The notes: generated by a model not told the origin, from the sequence alone. A stretch of 64,000 bases of DNA from an uncultured Clostridia bacterium (GCA_934248055.1 CAKQKI010000001.1:62001-126000), one strand, 5' to 3'. Shown: positions 42,310 through 52,808, counted from the stretch's first letter. Numbers and translations are program-made.

Positions 42310-43149
42310 TTAATCAATCGTACGGGTCATGCCCAACTGAGTTTTTTTAGGCGGAGAATTAAAACGTTTCACAAAGGCTCTGTAAAAATAAGAATAATTC
42401 TGATACCCTACGGTGTAAGCGATTTCCTGAAGCGATAAAGAACTTGATTTTAGCAAAGTATAAGCATATTCCAGCCGATTGTTATTTATATATTCGCTGA
42501 TTGTAATGCCCGTGTGGGCTTTAAACAGTTTGCATATATAGGAATGATCATACTGCAAACCGTTCAGAATTTGCTTTGCCGAAAGAGAAAACGATTCGGG
42601 TCTGTTAAGCGTTTCAAGTATAAGAGTAATGATTTGCTTGGATTGTTTTTGTTTGGATGATTCCGATAACTGGCTCTTAAAATAGGCTTTTAATATATCT
42701 AAAATCAAAAATTTATATAATATTTCGGTAGTTTTAGGCGAATTATAAGAGTGATACAGTATAGACGTAAAAGTGTTTTCGTTTTTAGCGATTGCGTTTG
42801 AACCGAGATTTACGTGAACGGAACGCGCCGAAGATATTTTATCGAAGAAATCGTCTGACAGCATATCGCAAACGGATTTAAAAATATCGCTTCTGACGAG
42901 CAAATCGCGATGCAGCATGTCTTCACCTTCTATTCGGGTAAAAAAATGAAAGTCCGTTTGCCTTATGATATAAAGATCACCGAGTCCGATTTTTGATTTT
43001 ACGCCGTTAAGAGTATGATACGCCGTGCCGGATATAACGTAAAAAATTTCAATAAATTCATGGTTGTGATTGTTGTTATCGTTTATCGTTGAGAGTTTTG
43101 AAAAGAAATTGCTTTGATCTTTGAAATAACTCTTGCTTTTAAGTAACAT
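42310..43149 (-). CDS. AraC-family transcriptional regulator of the glycan locus
   Basis: A 279-residue regulator. Cupin N-terminus (HEFIEIFYVISGTAYHTLNG, IGLGDLYIIRQTDFHFF) and a C-terminal double helix-turn-helix (LSAKQILNGLQYDHSYICKL, LSLQEIAYTVGYQNYSYF). It is divergent from the GH106-ABC operon with only 87 bases between, and has a perfect consensus promoter, so it is the likely activator of that operon, in the way YesN/RhgR-type regulators serve pectin loci. Confidence 0.9.
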   Translation of the reverse strand: MLLKSKSYFKDQSNFFSKLSTINDNNNHNHEFIEIFYVISGTAYHTLNGVKSKIGLGDLYIIRQTDFHFFTRIEGEDMLHRDLLVRSDIFKSVCDMLSDDFFDKISSARSVHVNLGSNAIAKNENTFTSILYHSYNSPKTTEILYKFLILDILKAYFKSQLSESSKQKQSKQIITLILETLNRPESFSLSAKQILNGLQYDHSYICKLFKAHTGITISEYINNNRLEYAYTLLKSSSLSLQEIAYTVGYQNYSYFYRAFVKRFNSPPKKTQLGMTRTID

Positions 43150-43175
43150 TGTCCGACCTCGTGCATTTTTTAGAA

Positions 43176-43204
43176 ATTATAAAATAAAAGAAACGAATTG
43201 TCAA
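43176..43204 (-). promoter_or_regulatory. Consensus sigma-A promoter of the AraC gene at 42310
   Basis: On the minus strand TTGACA (43199-43204), exactly 17 bases, TATAAT (43176-43181); full consensus. It faces away from the GH106-like gene, whose own promoter is not obvious, as expected for an activator-dependent operon. Confidence 0.85.
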
Positions 43205-43236
43205 GAAATTTGGAACAAGACTAAAAGGACGTTTAA

Positions 43237-45381
43237 ATGATAAATTCACAAAAGGAAAATTTTCATAATTTTTTAAAAACCGTACGATTGCCTGACGCCG
43301 AATACACGTGTATGCCGTTTTGGTTTTTAAACGATACTCTGAAAAAGAAAAAAATTAAAAAAAGTCTTTCGGATATAAAGAGTAAAGGAATCGACGCCGT
43401 GGTTATACACCCGCGCATCGGCTTTCCCAAAAACATAAAATATCTGTCAGAAAAATTTTTTGCATGGTATGGATATATTTTAAAAGTCGCAAAGCGTAAC
43501 GATCTGAAAATTATAGTGTATGACGAGGCGATGTATCCGTCGGGTTCTGCGGGCGGATTGATTGCCGAAATGCGCCCCGATTTAAAAGTGGTAGGGCTTT
43601 ATCTTACCGATAAACCCGAAGGAAAAATAATTTCGGAGTTAAACGACGGAAAATATCTGATCGAAAAATATTCCGGAGGAAGAATCAGGGGGTTACACTT
43701 CGGCGAAGACGACGGAGAAAAAAATCAGCCCTTTGCAGCAGATATTTTAAACGAAGAAACGGTAGACCTTTTTATAAAATTAACTCACGAGCAGTATTAT
43801 AAAAGATTTTCAGAGTATTTCGAATCGACTATTATAGGCTTTTTTACCGACGAACCCTGTCCCAAAGGGCGTTGCGGCGGCAATTGCATGGCGTGGACGA
43901 AAGGACTTGACAAAGAAATAGTCGCAAAGGGCGGCAGGCTCGAAGAATTAGCAGGTCTTTTTGCGGGCGCGGAAAACGCAACGACGAAAATTTACCACGA
44001 AATTATAAAAGAGAAAGAAGTGGAAATCTACTATAAAAAATTGCACGATTTCTGCGCCAAAGCCAAAATCTCTTTAATCGGTCACCCTGCGGCAAGCGAC
44101 GACATCGGCAAAATGAAGTATTTTGACGTGCCGGGGCAAGATCTTATAGCGCGTTTTATAAGCAGGGAAAGCGGAGATATCGACGGGGTTAATTCGGTAC
44201 TCGGTAAGTGCGCGTCGGATTACGCTTTATTAAACGGCAACAAAAGGAACGTGAACGAATGCTTCGGTTTGTGCGGAAGAAAAGACAGTTCCTGGGATTT
44301 ACCGCCCGACGATATTAAATGGTTTATCGATTATCTCGCGGTGCGCGGGGTAAACATGTACATACCGCACGCTTTTTATTATAGTTTAAGGGGAAAGCGT
44401 AAATCCGAAAGACCGCCTGACGTCGGACCTAATACGTTTTACTGGAAACATTATAAATCGTTTTCAACGTATTATAAAAGACTTTCCTGGATTATGACGG
44501 ACATTACGAGTCTAGCGAAAGTTGCCGTAATCTGCGAAAATAAGAAAATGCCGTACGAGTCCGTTAAATATCTATATGAAAATCAGATAGATTTCAGATA
44601 CGTTCCCGTTGATTTTATCGGTGCGGGCGAAAAAACCGACGAGCGCTTACGCAATATAAAGTATTTTTACGACGAGTTCGGTTTAGTCGGGAACTTTTCC
44701 GCTCTGAAAGGAAAGTCCGTCAAAGTTTTAAGCGAAATTAAAGAGCGCGACGTTTGTTTTGAAAACGAACAAAAATACGTCAGAGTGCGACGCTTTTTAA
44801 AAAACGGCATAGAGTGCTTAATGCTCGTTAACAGCGGAGAAGAAAGAGTAACGGATAAGATTAAAATAAATACCGATTGCGACGTTATAAGATACGATAT
44901 CTGGAATAACGAATACGGAGCGTTGCCGTCCGAAGAGAATAACGGATGCAAAGAATTTTTGCTTACGATAGAGAGAAACGAAAGCGTTTTGCTGATGCTT
45001 GTAAAAAATTCAGGCGAAAAAACTCTTGCGGAAAAAAAGCGCGCGGTTGATTTTTATCCGAAGTTGATACGGAATTGCAAGAGAAAATTTTACAAAGTTT
45101 ACAAAGCGACGGTTTACGGAGAAGATTTTCAGAATGGCGACTATCTCGGCGTTAATGCCGACGAGTTCGTGGAGTGGTTTGTAAACGGCAAATTAGTTCA
45201 GACCACTTTCTGGAATCCGCATTTGTTATCTGCTTGCGGACACCTGAAAAAAGGTCGTAACGAAATAAAATTGCGCGTTGTCGGGTCCGTGGCCGATAAA
45301 TACTCAAAAACCGCATTGTATTACGGAATATACGACAAGAAAAAAATTACAGAAATATCAGAAGGAGAAAACGATGAATAA
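43237..45381 (+). CDS. GH106-like glycoside hydrolase (alpha-L-rhamnosidase-related), cytoplasmic
   Basis: A 714-residue enzyme with no signal peptide. The start region MPFWFLNDTLKKKKIKKSL and the motif IIGFFTDEPCP (D204, E206 region) fit the GH106-type TIM-barrel hydrolases, as do IVYDEAMYPSGSAGG and GVNMYIPHAFYYSLRGKR. The C-terminal part (about 560-714) is strand-rich, ending in a galactose-binding-like module (EDFQNGDYLGVNADEFVEWF). Family members release rhamnose from pectin or other glycans, but many are unproven and the catalytic assignment here is by analogy. Ribosome binding site AAAGGACG. First gene of a long plus-strand operon; it overlaps the permease by 8 bases. Confidence 0.7.
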   Translation: MINSQKENFHNFLKTVRLPDAEYTCMPFWFLNDTLKKKKIKKSLSDIKSKGIDAVVIHPRIGFPKNIKYLSEKFFAWYGYILKVAKRNDLKIIVYDEAMYPSGSAGGLIAEMRPDLKVVGLYLTDKPEGKIISELNDGKYLIEKYSGGRIRGLHFGEDDGEKNQPFAADILNEETVDLFIKLTHEQYYKRFSEYFESTIIGFFTDEPCPKGRCGGNCMAWTKGLDKEIVAKGGRLEELAGLFAGAENATTKIYHEIIKEKEVEIYYKKLHDFCAKAKISLIGHPAASDDIGKMKYFDVPGQDLIARFISRESGDIDGVNSVLGKCASDYALLNGNKRNVNECFGLCGRKDSSWDLPPDDIKWFIDYLAVRGVNMYIPHAFYYSLRGKRKSERPPDVGPNTFYWKHYKSFSTYYKRLSWIMTDITSLAKVAVICENKKMPYESVKYLYENQIDFRYVPVDFIGAGEKTDERLRNIKYFYDEFGLVGNFSALKGKSVKVLSEIKERDVCFENEQKYVRVRRFLKNGIECLMLVNSGEERVTDKIKINTDCDVIRYDIWNNEYGALPSEENNGCKEFLLTIERNESVLLMLVKNSGEKTLAEKKRAVDFYPKLIRNCKRKFYKVYKATVYGEDFQNGDYLGVNADEFVEWFVNGKLVQTTFWNPHLLSACGHLKKGRNEIKLRVVGSVADKYSKTALYYGIYDKKKITEISEGENDE

Positions 45382-46399
45382 AGGAAATTTTAAATCCGAC
45401 GGCGTAACGCGTTCCGTGAAGGAAAAAATTTCAGACTGGTTTTATGAATTGACCCGAAAAGTATTTTATCCCGACGGGGTGCGTAACGGAAAGGCGAAAG
45501 GAAAACGCGTCAGAAAGAGTCTTTTTATAACGGGTATGCTTTTAATACCCGCGCTGAACTGGATTGTGTTTTGGCTTTTTGTTAATATTCAGTCTTTCGC
45601 TCTTGCTTTTCAGGATGCGAGAACCGAAAACTTTTCATTCGGAAATTTTATAGAAGTGTGGAATCTTATCACAACGCCTATAAACAACGAACTCGGCGTT
45701 TCGATACTGAACACGCTTAAATATTTCGCTACTTCGGTGTTCGCGATAATGCCGTTGTGCCTTATAGTAAGTTACTTTTTTTACAAAAGAATTTTCGGAT
45801 ATAAAGCGTTCAGGGTAATATTTTATTTGCCCGCCATTATTTCGAGCGTCGTTATGGTTACGGCGTATTCGGAGTTCGTTAGCCCTACGGGTCCTTTAGG
45901 AGCGATACAAAAAGCGTTCGGAGTTACTCCGAATCCCGTATCACCGCTATCGAGAGACGAAACCGCCACGAAAACCATTCTTATTTATTGCATGCTCGTG
46001 GGAATGACCACGAACGTTCTTTTGTTTACGAGCGGCATGTCGAGAATTCCCATCGAAGTTATCGAAGCGGCTCAGTTAGACGGAATAAAGCCTTTCAGAG
46101 AATTATGCTCGATTATATTTCCGCTGATATGGCCTACGTTTTCCACGCAGATGATTTTTGCGTTGACGGGTTTATTCAATTCTTCCGGCCCTATACTTTT
46201 GTTTACGGGCGGAAATTATAAAACTTCTACGATTGCGTTCTGGATATTCCAGAAAATGTACGGAACAACGGGGCAGGGACCTTCCGTCGGAGCGCACAAT
46301 CTCGTATCTGCCGCGGGGCTTTGCTGTACGGTTATAGGCGTTCCGCTCGTCCTTATCGCAAGAAAATTAACCGAAAAAATCGACAGCGTGGAATATTAA
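45374..46399 (+). CDS. Oligosaccharide ABC transporter permease (LplB/YteP type)
   Basis: A 341-residue inner-membrane permease of the MalF-like family with six spans. The EAA-loop reads EVIEAAQLDGIKPFRELCSIIFPLIWP. A cytoplasmic N-terminus of about 60 residues precedes the first span. ATG 45374 follows AAGGAGAAAA; a longer in-frame start at 45278 would run into the preceding gene. It works with the next permease and the solute-binding protein; no ATPase gene is nearby, so a shared MsmX-type ATPase is assumed. Confidence 0.93.
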   Translation: MNKGNFKSDGVTRSVKEKISDWFYELTRKVFYPDGVRNGKAKGKRVRKSLFITGMLLIPALNWIVFWLFVNIQSFALAFQDARTENFSFGNFIEVWNLITTPINNELGVSILNTLKYFATSVFAIMPLCLIVSYFFYKRIFGYKAFRVIFYLPAIISSVVMVTAYSEFVSPTGPLGAIQKAFGVTPNPVSPLSRDETATKTILIYCMLVGMTTNVLLFTSGMSRIPIEVIEAAQLDGIKPFRELCSIIFPLIWPTFSTQMIFALTGLFNSSGPILLFTGGNYKTSTIAFWIFQKMYGTTGQGPSVGAHNLVSAAGLCCTVIGVPLVLIARKLTEKIDSVEY

Positions 46400-46412
46400 G
46401 AAGGTGAAAACG

Positions 46413-47345
46413 ATGAATACTCTAAAACTTAAACATATCGATAAAGACGACGCAGGCGTTCTCACGAAAAGAACGAAGGGCGAAAAAGTATTATTCATAA
46501 TAGTGTTTGTGATTTTCGCCTTATACAGTTTAATTCTTGTTTACCCGTTGTTGTTCTTGCTTATAAACTCGTTTCAGGATCCCTTAACCTACATTATGTC
46601 GAGAATTCAGCCGGGATATAATCCGTTTGCATTGCCTGAAGTATGGCATTTTGAAAACTATGCCGACGTTTTTAAACTTTCGGTAGTCGACTCCGTAGGT
46701 AAAAAAGTTTATTTATATCAGATGCTGTTTAACAGTATATGGTACTGTTTGTTTACGGTATACGGCTCTGTGATAATGTGCAGTTGCACGGGATATATAC
46801 TGTCGAAATACAAGTTCAAAACGAGTTCGCTTATATACGCGCTTATTATATTCAGTATGACGATACCCGTTGTGGGTACTACGGGTTCGTCGTTAAAACT
46901 CGCTCATACACTCGGAATTTTTAATACTCCCTGGTGGGTATTGTTAAGTTCTCTTACGGGTTGGGGTTTTAACTTTATGGTAATGTACGGGTTTTTCAAA
47001 AACGTATCGTGGAGTTACGCCGAAGCGGTATTTCTGGACGGCGGAAGCGATTTTACCGCTTTTGTAAAGGTAATGCTGCCGCAGGCGAAAATGGCGATTA
47101 CCACACTCGTTGTCGTTACGTTTATAACGTCATGGAACAATTACGAAGCGTCTTTGCTGTATTTCCCGAATTATCCCACTCTTGCTTCGGGTCTTTACAG
47201 ATTAAAACTCACCGCTACGCGTTCGGGAGATTTCCCGTCGTATTATGCGGGGCTTATGGTTTCCGTTATTCCCTTGATAATCATATATGCGAGTTGTTCG
47301 AACATTATTTTCAAGAACTTCTCGATAGGCGGTCTGAAAGGTTAA
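46413..47345 (+). CDS. Oligosaccharide ABC transporter permease (LplC/YtcP type)
   Basis: A 310-residue MalG-like permease with six spans and the EAA-loop SYAEAVFLDGGSDFTAFVKV with MLPQAKMAI after it. It closes with FKNFSIGGLKG, the usual family end. ATG 46413 has AGAAGGTG before it; GTG 46404 is an alternative. It forms the heterodimeric channel with the preceding permease. Confidence 0.93.
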   Translation: MNTLKLKHIDKDDAGVLTKRTKGEKVLFIIVFVIFALYSLILVYPLLFLLINSFQDPLTYIMSRIQPGYNPFALPEVWHFENYADVFKLSVVDSVGKKVYLYQMLFNSIWYCLFTVYGSVIMCSCTGYILSKYKFKTSSLIYALIIFSMTIPVVGTTGSSLKLAHTLGIFNTPWWVLLSSLTGWGFNFMVMYGFFKNVSWSYAEAVFLDGGSDFTAFVKVMLPQAKMAITTLVVVTFITSWNNYEASLLYFPNYPTLASGLYRLKLTATRSGDFPSYYAGLMVSVIPLIIIYASCSNIIFKNFSIGGLKG

Positions 47346-47375
47346 AATATAAAATTCAGTTAAGGAGTAAAAAAT

Positions 47376-48995
47376 ATGTGTAAAAAAATTTTCAGCGTAA
47401 CGATTGCTTCGCTTCTGGCGGCAACGCTTTTATGCGGTTGCGGCGGCGGAAATCAGAAAAACAAATCCGAACAACATCTTAAAATTTACGCGCTTGAACA
47501 AGGATACGGTTCGGACTGGTGCAAGGAAACGATAGCGGCGTTCAAGCAGGAAGACTGGGTTAAAGAAAAATACCCCAAACTCGAAATCGAAGTCGTTTTC
47601 AACGATATATCGTCTTTTTCTTTAGACCAGATGAATTTGGGTTCCAAATACAACGATTATGATATTTTATTCGGTTCGATATTAGAATCTTTTGCCGGCA
47701 GAGACGACGTTGTGCTTGATTTAACCGATTCCGTGTATAACGCAAAAGTTCCCGGGGAAGAAGTGACTTATAAAGAAAAATTGAATAAAGACTACGGCTC
47801 GTTATACGTTTACAACGATCCTGTAAGCGGAAAAGAAAAATATTATTCCGCTCCGTGGATGACGGGAATAGCAGGTTTTATTTACAACGAAGACGCTTTA
47901 AAGAATTATAAACTCGAAGTTCCGAGAACGACCGACGAGTTTTACAACGCTCTCGTAACGATAAGAGAAGCGAACAAATCAAAATACGGAGTCGATCCGA
48001 GCGCGCAATACGGAATTATACAATCCAAAGAAGCGCCTTACTGGCAAATGTATAACGGCGGCGCGTTAACTCCTTGGTGGGGGCAATACGAAGGAGTTGA
48101 AGGTTACAACGACTTCTTCAACGGAATCGTAGGCGGGGAGCGTTCGATAGAAATATTCAAACAGAAGGGAAGACTCGAATCGCTTAAAGTTATAGAAAAA
48201 CTTCTGGATTATAAAAACGGTTTCGTAAGCCCCGCGTCGTTCAACAACGAATTTATGATAGCGCAAACTTCTTTTTTACAAGGTTCCGCCGTGTTCCATT
48301 TTAACGGAGACTATTTCATCGACGAAATGAAAGAAGTAAAGGAAATGCTTATAGACAGGGGAGTAAAAGTTCCCGTAATTAAAATGATGAAAACTCCCAT
48401 TATAAGCAGTATAACGAAAAAATGCACCACGATAGAAAACGACGAAGAATTATCCGCTCTCATAAAAGCAATCGACGAAGGCAGCACCGCGCTTAAAGGA
48501 AACGGATACGACGTAAATCAGAAAGATTTTGACAAAATTTTCAAAGCAAGAAGAATCGTAAACGCCGCGTTGACTGCTCCGAGCGTAATTCCCGCTTATT
48601 CAAAATCAAAAAATCTTGCCGTAGACTTTTTAAGATTTATGGCAACCGACGCCGGCATAAAGGCGTATTGCAAAGGCGCAAGCGGTTCGTCGCTCGCGTT
48701 CGATTTCGACCTTGAAAAAGACGCTCCCGAATTATATTCGATTTTAGAGCCTTTTCAGCAGGAACGCATATCGTATATGTGCAATAACGACGACCCCGTA
48801 TACGTTCTGAGACCATTCGAGTCGTATCCCCTTTGTTCTTACGGCGGAGTGAGTCCGTTCGTGAATATGAAATACTATACGGTGCTTTCCGCTCAGGGCA
48901 AAACTACGACTGCGCAAAAACTTTACGACGAAACCATAGAATACTGGACGAGCGGCTTATGGAGCACCGCGCTTACGAAGGCGGGATTAAATTAA
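47376..48995 (+). CDS. Extracellular solute-binding lipoprotein of the oligosaccharide transporter
   Basis: A 539-residue lipoprotein. The signal peptide ends in the lipobox LLCGC (Cys about 23), so it is anchored to the outer face of the membrane. The mature part has the large two-lobe shape of LplA/YtcQ-type binding proteins (WMTGIAGFIYNEDALKNY, then AYSKSKNLAVDFLRFMATDAG). The large size fits a long-chain oligosaccharide ligand, unknown here. Ribosome binding site AAGGAG. Sits directly after the two permeases. Confidence 0.92.
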   Translation: MCKKIFSVTIASLLAATLLCGCGGGNQKNKSEQHLKIYALEQGYGSDWCKETIAAFKQEDWVKEKYPKLEIEVVFNDISSFSLDQMNLGSKYNDYDILFGSILESFAGRDDVVLDLTDSVYNAKVPGEEVTYKEKLNKDYGSLYVYNDPVSGKEKYYSAPWMTGIAGFIYNEDALKNYKLEVPRTTDEFYNALVTIREANKSKYGVDPSAQYGIIQSKEAPYWQMYNGGALTPWWGQYEGVEGYNDFFNGIVGGERSIEIFKQKGRLESLKVIEKLLDYKNGFVSPASFNNEFMIAQTSFLQGSAVFHFNGDYFIDEMKEVKEMLIDRGVKVPVIKMMKTPIISSITKKCTTIENDEELSALIKAIDEGSTALKGNGYDVNQKDFDKIFKARRIVNAALTAPSVIPAYSKSKNLAVDFLRFMATDAGIKAYCKGASGSSLAFDFDLEKDAPELYSILEPFQQERISYMCNNDDPVYVLRPFESYPLCSYGGVSPFVNMKYYTVLSAQGKTTTAQKLYDETIEYWTSGLWSTALTKAGLN

Positions 48996-49010
48996 AAATC
49001 GGAGGGCAAA

Positions 49011-51482
49011 ATGAAAAATTCATTCAAAAAACGGATATGCGCAATACTTTCCGTAGTTTTATGCGCGGGTTTTGCAGGTTGCGGCGACGGTAATCAGAGC
49101 GCTAAAATCAGCGAATCGGATTTAACCGTATGGGGAGTTCATGCAAGCGAAAAAGTATTGCAGGGAAAAGAAATAGATTATTATTCCGACATAAAACGCG
49201 AAGCGGATATATCGCTCGTAATGGCTAAGGGCGAATATGAAAGCAGTCAGATAATAATAACTCCCGCTAAAAACGTGCCGTATTACAACGTAAAAATCAG
49301 CGATCTTACGCATGAAGGCGGAACGGCGAAAATTTCAAAAGATAAAATTTCGGTGTATCACGAAAGGTATATTCCCGTTTCCGTAAATGCCGAAAAGACG
49401 GGCGTTCCGCTCGGCATGTATCCGGACGCGCTGGTTCCCATGTCTGCCATAGTAAAGTATGAAGAAAACAAAATAAAGGCGAACGAAAATCAGGGCGTTT
49501 ACATAACGTTCGAAACGACCACGGATCAGCAGGCAGGCACTTATAAAGGAACGGTGACTCTGGATTTTAAAACTTTTGAAAAGAAAGTTCCCGTAACCGT
49601 TACCGTGGCGGACGTAACCGTAAGCGAAAAAACCCGTTCAAAAAGTTGTTTCCTTACCCGTTGGCCGTTCGAACACGGCGAACTCGACTCTTCGCAGGAA
49701 AAAGTAGACGCGTATAACGACGCGCTCGTTAAATATCGTCTTGCGCCCGAATACGTTGTGCTGGAACACGACAGATCCGAAGAAGGAATTGACGAATACG
49801 TGGATAAATCGTCGAGATATCTTATGGATCCGCGTCTCAGTTGCCTTAGTATTCCTTGCGGGTCGTACAACAATTATAAGTATAAGACTTTTAACGAGCA
49901 AATGCTCGAGAAGTATCTTCGCAAGTATATTCAAAAGAGTTACGAACTTAATTTCAACGTTATAGAAAAACTTATTATTTATAACGCAACGATTGACGAA
50001 GCCGTAATTCTCGGCATGCCCGACGAGCAAATAACGCTTAATGCAAAACTTTTCAACGCGACGGTCAAAAAAGTTGCCGACGAAGCGGAAAACGATGCGA
50101 GCGTTTCGTCGCCGCTGAAAGCCGAAATAGTAAATTCCGTAAGAAATTTACCGCACGTGTGTACTTTTGCATACGAAGAACGCTTTGCCGATTACGACGG
50201 AGATTCGTATATCAACACCTTCTGTCCGTTCTACAACTTAATGGATACGGAAGAGCAGCGTGCTCAATATCATCAGAACGCCAAACAGCCCGAAATGTGG
50301 TGGTACGGTTGCAACAACCCGATATATCCTTACACGAGTTATCACGTAGACATTGCAAACACTCTGCCGCCGCGTTTGCTCGGCTGGATGCAGGCGGAAT
50401 ATAACATAGTGGGCAATCTTTACTGGGCAGTAAACGATTACGGCATACTCGAAGACTATTTTGCAACGGACGCTCACCGCGGCAGCGGCGTTGAAATGGA
50501 AGGCTTGTTGTTTTACCCCGGCGGGCAATACGGGCTGGTAGAACCTATAGCGAGCATGCGTCTTGAAAGTATCCGCGACGGTCTTGAAGAGTATGAAATA
50601 ATTTATTCTTTAAAAGAAAAATTCAAAGAAATCAACTTGTCGTCGGACGAATTCATTTCATCGCTCACTTCTTCTCTCTACGTAGGAGCAAGAAACAGCG
50701 CGACCGTTGATAGTTTCAGTCAGGCAAGAGAATCTTTGTTAAAAGCGTACGTCGCTTTATCTTCGCCGGCAAATCTCTGTATAATAAAATCGGAAGAAAA
50801 GAAAGGCGTCGTAACGTCAAAGATTTACGCGAAAGAAGGTTACACGATAAAGAACGGCGGACAGGAACTTACCGTAAAAGAAAAATACGGCGACGGTTAT
50901 CTTTACACCGTTGAAACGAATTTGATGAATTCCGATAGCCACTATCTGGATATTTCCTGTGTTGCAGACGGCAAAACTTATACGCTTAAACAGTATTTAG
51001 GCGGAAAAGTAGAAAAAATTTCCGCAGAAAATCTCGTTTCGGGATTCCGTAGCGAAGGCACTGAAATCAGCGCGCAACTCGTTGATACTCCCGTACCCGG
51101 CGAAACCGGCAAAGTGGTTCGTTTAAGCGTCGGTGCAACTCAGCAGGTAGACGAAACGTATCAGATGGCAGGGTTTATCGACAAGGCGTTCAATCAGAAA
51201 ATAGGCGAGCAAACACAAAAAATAGTCTTTACTTTCTATAATGGCGGAACTGAAAACGTAGAACTTTCTATTGCCGCTAAGCATAAGAGAAACATGTTGT
51301 ATATCTCTTCCAAGAAATATACGATAAAACCGTCGGAAACGGTGGAAGTGGAAATGTCGTTCGCGGGAACGTCCTGGGTGACCGCAGGTCCTTTGGAGAA
51401 GTTAAGAATTCGTTTCGGAAGTGAAATGGAAGAGCCTGTAAAAACCGTATACGTCAAAAATATTCTTATCTATAACAAATAA
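49011..51482 (+). CDS. DUF4091-domain lipoprotein, GH123-like hydrolase candidate
   Basis: An 823-residue lipoprotein (signal peptide, lipobox FAGC near residue 24). A beta-sandwich N-terminal domain (about 35-215, EYESSQIIITPAKNV) leads to a TIM-barrel-like region and then the DUF4091 signature EGLLFYPGGQYGLVEPIAS and RLESIRDGLEEYEIIYSL (about 500-545). This is the domain order of GH123-related proteins, some of which are N-acetylgalactosaminidases. The C-terminal 250 residues look like further beta-sandwich or carbohydrate-binding modules. Surface-exposed; probably degrades or binds the glycan imported by the transporter. Activity is not proven by sequence. Confidence 0.72.
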   Translation: MKNSFKKRICAILSVVLCAGFAGCGDGNQSAKISESDLTVWGVHASEKVLQGKEIDYYSDIKREADISLVMAKGEYESSQIIITPAKNVPYYNVKISDLTHEGGTAKISKDKISVYHERYIPVSVNAEKTGVPLGMYPDALVPMSAIVKYEENKIKANENQGVYITFETTTDQQAGTYKGTVTLDFKTFEKKVPVTVTVADVTVSEKTRSKSCFLTRWPFEHGELDSSQEKVDAYNDALVKYRLAPEYVVLEHDRSEEGIDEYVDKSSRYLMDPRLSCLSIPCGSYNNYKYKTFNEQMLEKYLRKYIQKSYELNFNVIEKLIIYNATIDEAVILGMPDEQITLNAKLFNATVKKVADEAENDASVSSPLKAEIVNSVRNLPHVCTFAYEERFADYDGDSYINTFCPFYNLMDTEEQRAQYHQNAKQPEMWWYGCNNPIYPYTSYHVDIANTLPPRLLGWMQAEYNIVGNLYWAVNDYGILEDYFATDAHRGSGVEMEGLLFYPGGQYGLVEPIASMRLESIRDGLEEYEIIYSLKEKFKEINLSSDEFISSLTSSLYVGARNSATVDSFSQARESLLKAYVALSSPANLCIIKSEEKKGVVTSKIYAKEGYTIKNGGQELTVKEKYGDGYLYTVETNLMNSDSHYLDISCVADGKTYTLKQYLGGKVEKISAENLVSGFRSEGTEISAQLVDTPVPGETGKVVRLSVGATQQVDETYQMAGFIDKAFNQKIGEQTQKIVFTFYNGGTENVELSIAAKHKRNMLYISSKKYTIKPSETVEVEMSFAGTSWVTAGPLEKLRIRFGSEMEEPVKTVYVKNILIYNK

Positions 51483-51493
51483 GGAGAAATAAG

Positions 51494-52795
51494 ATGAAAA
51501 AGTTAATAAATATTTTGCTTGCCTTAATATTAGGTTTAAGTACGATTGCGTTCGGCGGTTGTAAAACCGCAACGCAATCGGGCAAGAAAAACGACAGCGA
51601 AATAATTCTTGCGGATTTTGAACAATGGGCTCCGGATTTTCAACTTATAAGTTTGCATAATAAATTCGGAAAAATAACGAGAAACGAAGACGCAAAGTAT
51701 GTAAAAAGCGGCAAATATTCCGCAAAATTACAGCCTGTCGGCGGATTAGTCGCAAAAACCAAACCCCTGATGTTTATTCCTTTATCGTCTAACCGATTTG
51801 ACTTTTCGTATAAAGATTTGACCGAATACGAAGAGATTTACGCTTATATGTATAACGCAAGCGATAAAGATTTAAGCGTAACTATCGGTTTTGCTTCGGG
51901 AAGGTCCACGAATACGGTAGGCGCGCTTGAGGGCGAAACGATAAATCTCTCTGCGGGAAAGTGGACGAGAGTAAGTTATTATTACGACATCGATATGGTC
52001 GGGCTCCAGGCAGACGTAACCGAAATCGCGGGTGTATACTTTATGTTTGAAAATTCAGGCGTAACGTATCCCGATGACGCTCCGAGCGTTTATCTTGACG
52101 ACGTTACAATCGTTAAGGCGGCAACGAAGCGCAACCCTTCAGACATTATCGTTCTTGAAAAGAGTCAGTCCGGTAACGCGAATTTCATAAGCGAATTGAT
52201 AGATTTTGAAAAGCCCTATCAGAAATACGTTTGTTTAACAGAAAGATCGGGTATCCCCGAAGAAACTTTTGAAATGAGCATCGTAAACGCGAGCGATTAT
52301 AACGTAGAAGCGACTTCGGGCAAAAAGGTTCTCAGAATTCTTAGGCACGCTGGAAGCGCCGCTTCGTCCGCTACCAACAATATTATAATTCCCGAAGTTA
52401 TTTTCAAAAAAGCGGGAATTCAGAATATACCCGAAAACGAATGGGACAGCACCTATATCTGCTTCGATTATTGTTATACGACCAAAGACGCGAGAGTGGG
52501 CGGTCTCAGTTGGTGGGTTTTCACCGAAGGAATGCAGAACAGGCTTCATCCGTATCATTACGAATCGGGCGAATGGAAGTCCTGGACGCCTATAAGGTAC
52601 GATCATCCTGACAGTTGGAGAACTTTCAGATACAGTCTTTACGAGTTAACGCATCCTAACGGCAAAATCAAAAAAGATTACGTAGAAAGGCCCGGTGGAA
52701 TAATGTTATCGATGAATTTCAACGCGAACGTAGACGTTGAAATCTTTATGGATAATTTCCGTCTTGAAAAAGGCGAAAAATTAAATATAAATTAG
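51494..52795 (+). CDS. Surface lipoprotein with two carbohydrate-binding-like beta-sandwich domains
   Basis: A 433-residue lipoprotein (lipobox FGGC near residue 23). After the signal it has two similar halves, each starting with an acidic-aromatic phrase (ILADFEQWAPDF; LIDFEKPYQKY) and ending with an aspartate pair (VYLDDVTIVK; IFMDNFRLEK). This resembles CBM-like jelly-roll modules. No catalytic motif was recognised, so I assign no enzyme function. It is part of the operon (12 bases after the previous stop, ribosome binding site AAGGAG). Confidence 0.66.
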   Translation: MKKLINILLALILGLSTIAFGGCKTATQSGKKNDSEIILADFEQWAPDFQLISLHNKFGKITRNEDAKYVKSGKYSAKLQPVGGLVAKTKPLMFIPLSSNRFDFSYKDLTEYEEIYAYMYNASDKDLSVTIGFASGRSTNTVGALEGETINLSAGKWTRVSYYYDIDMVGLQADVTEIAGVYFMFENSGVTYPDDAPSVYLDDVTIVKAATKRNPSDIIVLEKSQSGNANFISELIDFEKPYQKYVCLTERSGIPEETFEMSIVNASDYNVEATSGKKVLRILRHAGSAASSATNNIIIPEVIFKKAGIQNIPENEWDSTYICFDYCYTTKDARVGGLSWWVFTEGMQNRLHPYHYESGEWKSWTPIRYDHPDSWRTFRYSLYELTHPNGKIKKDYVERPGGIMLSMNFNANVDVEIFMDNFRLEKGEKLNIN

Positions 52796-52808
52796 GGGGG
52801 TGAACAAA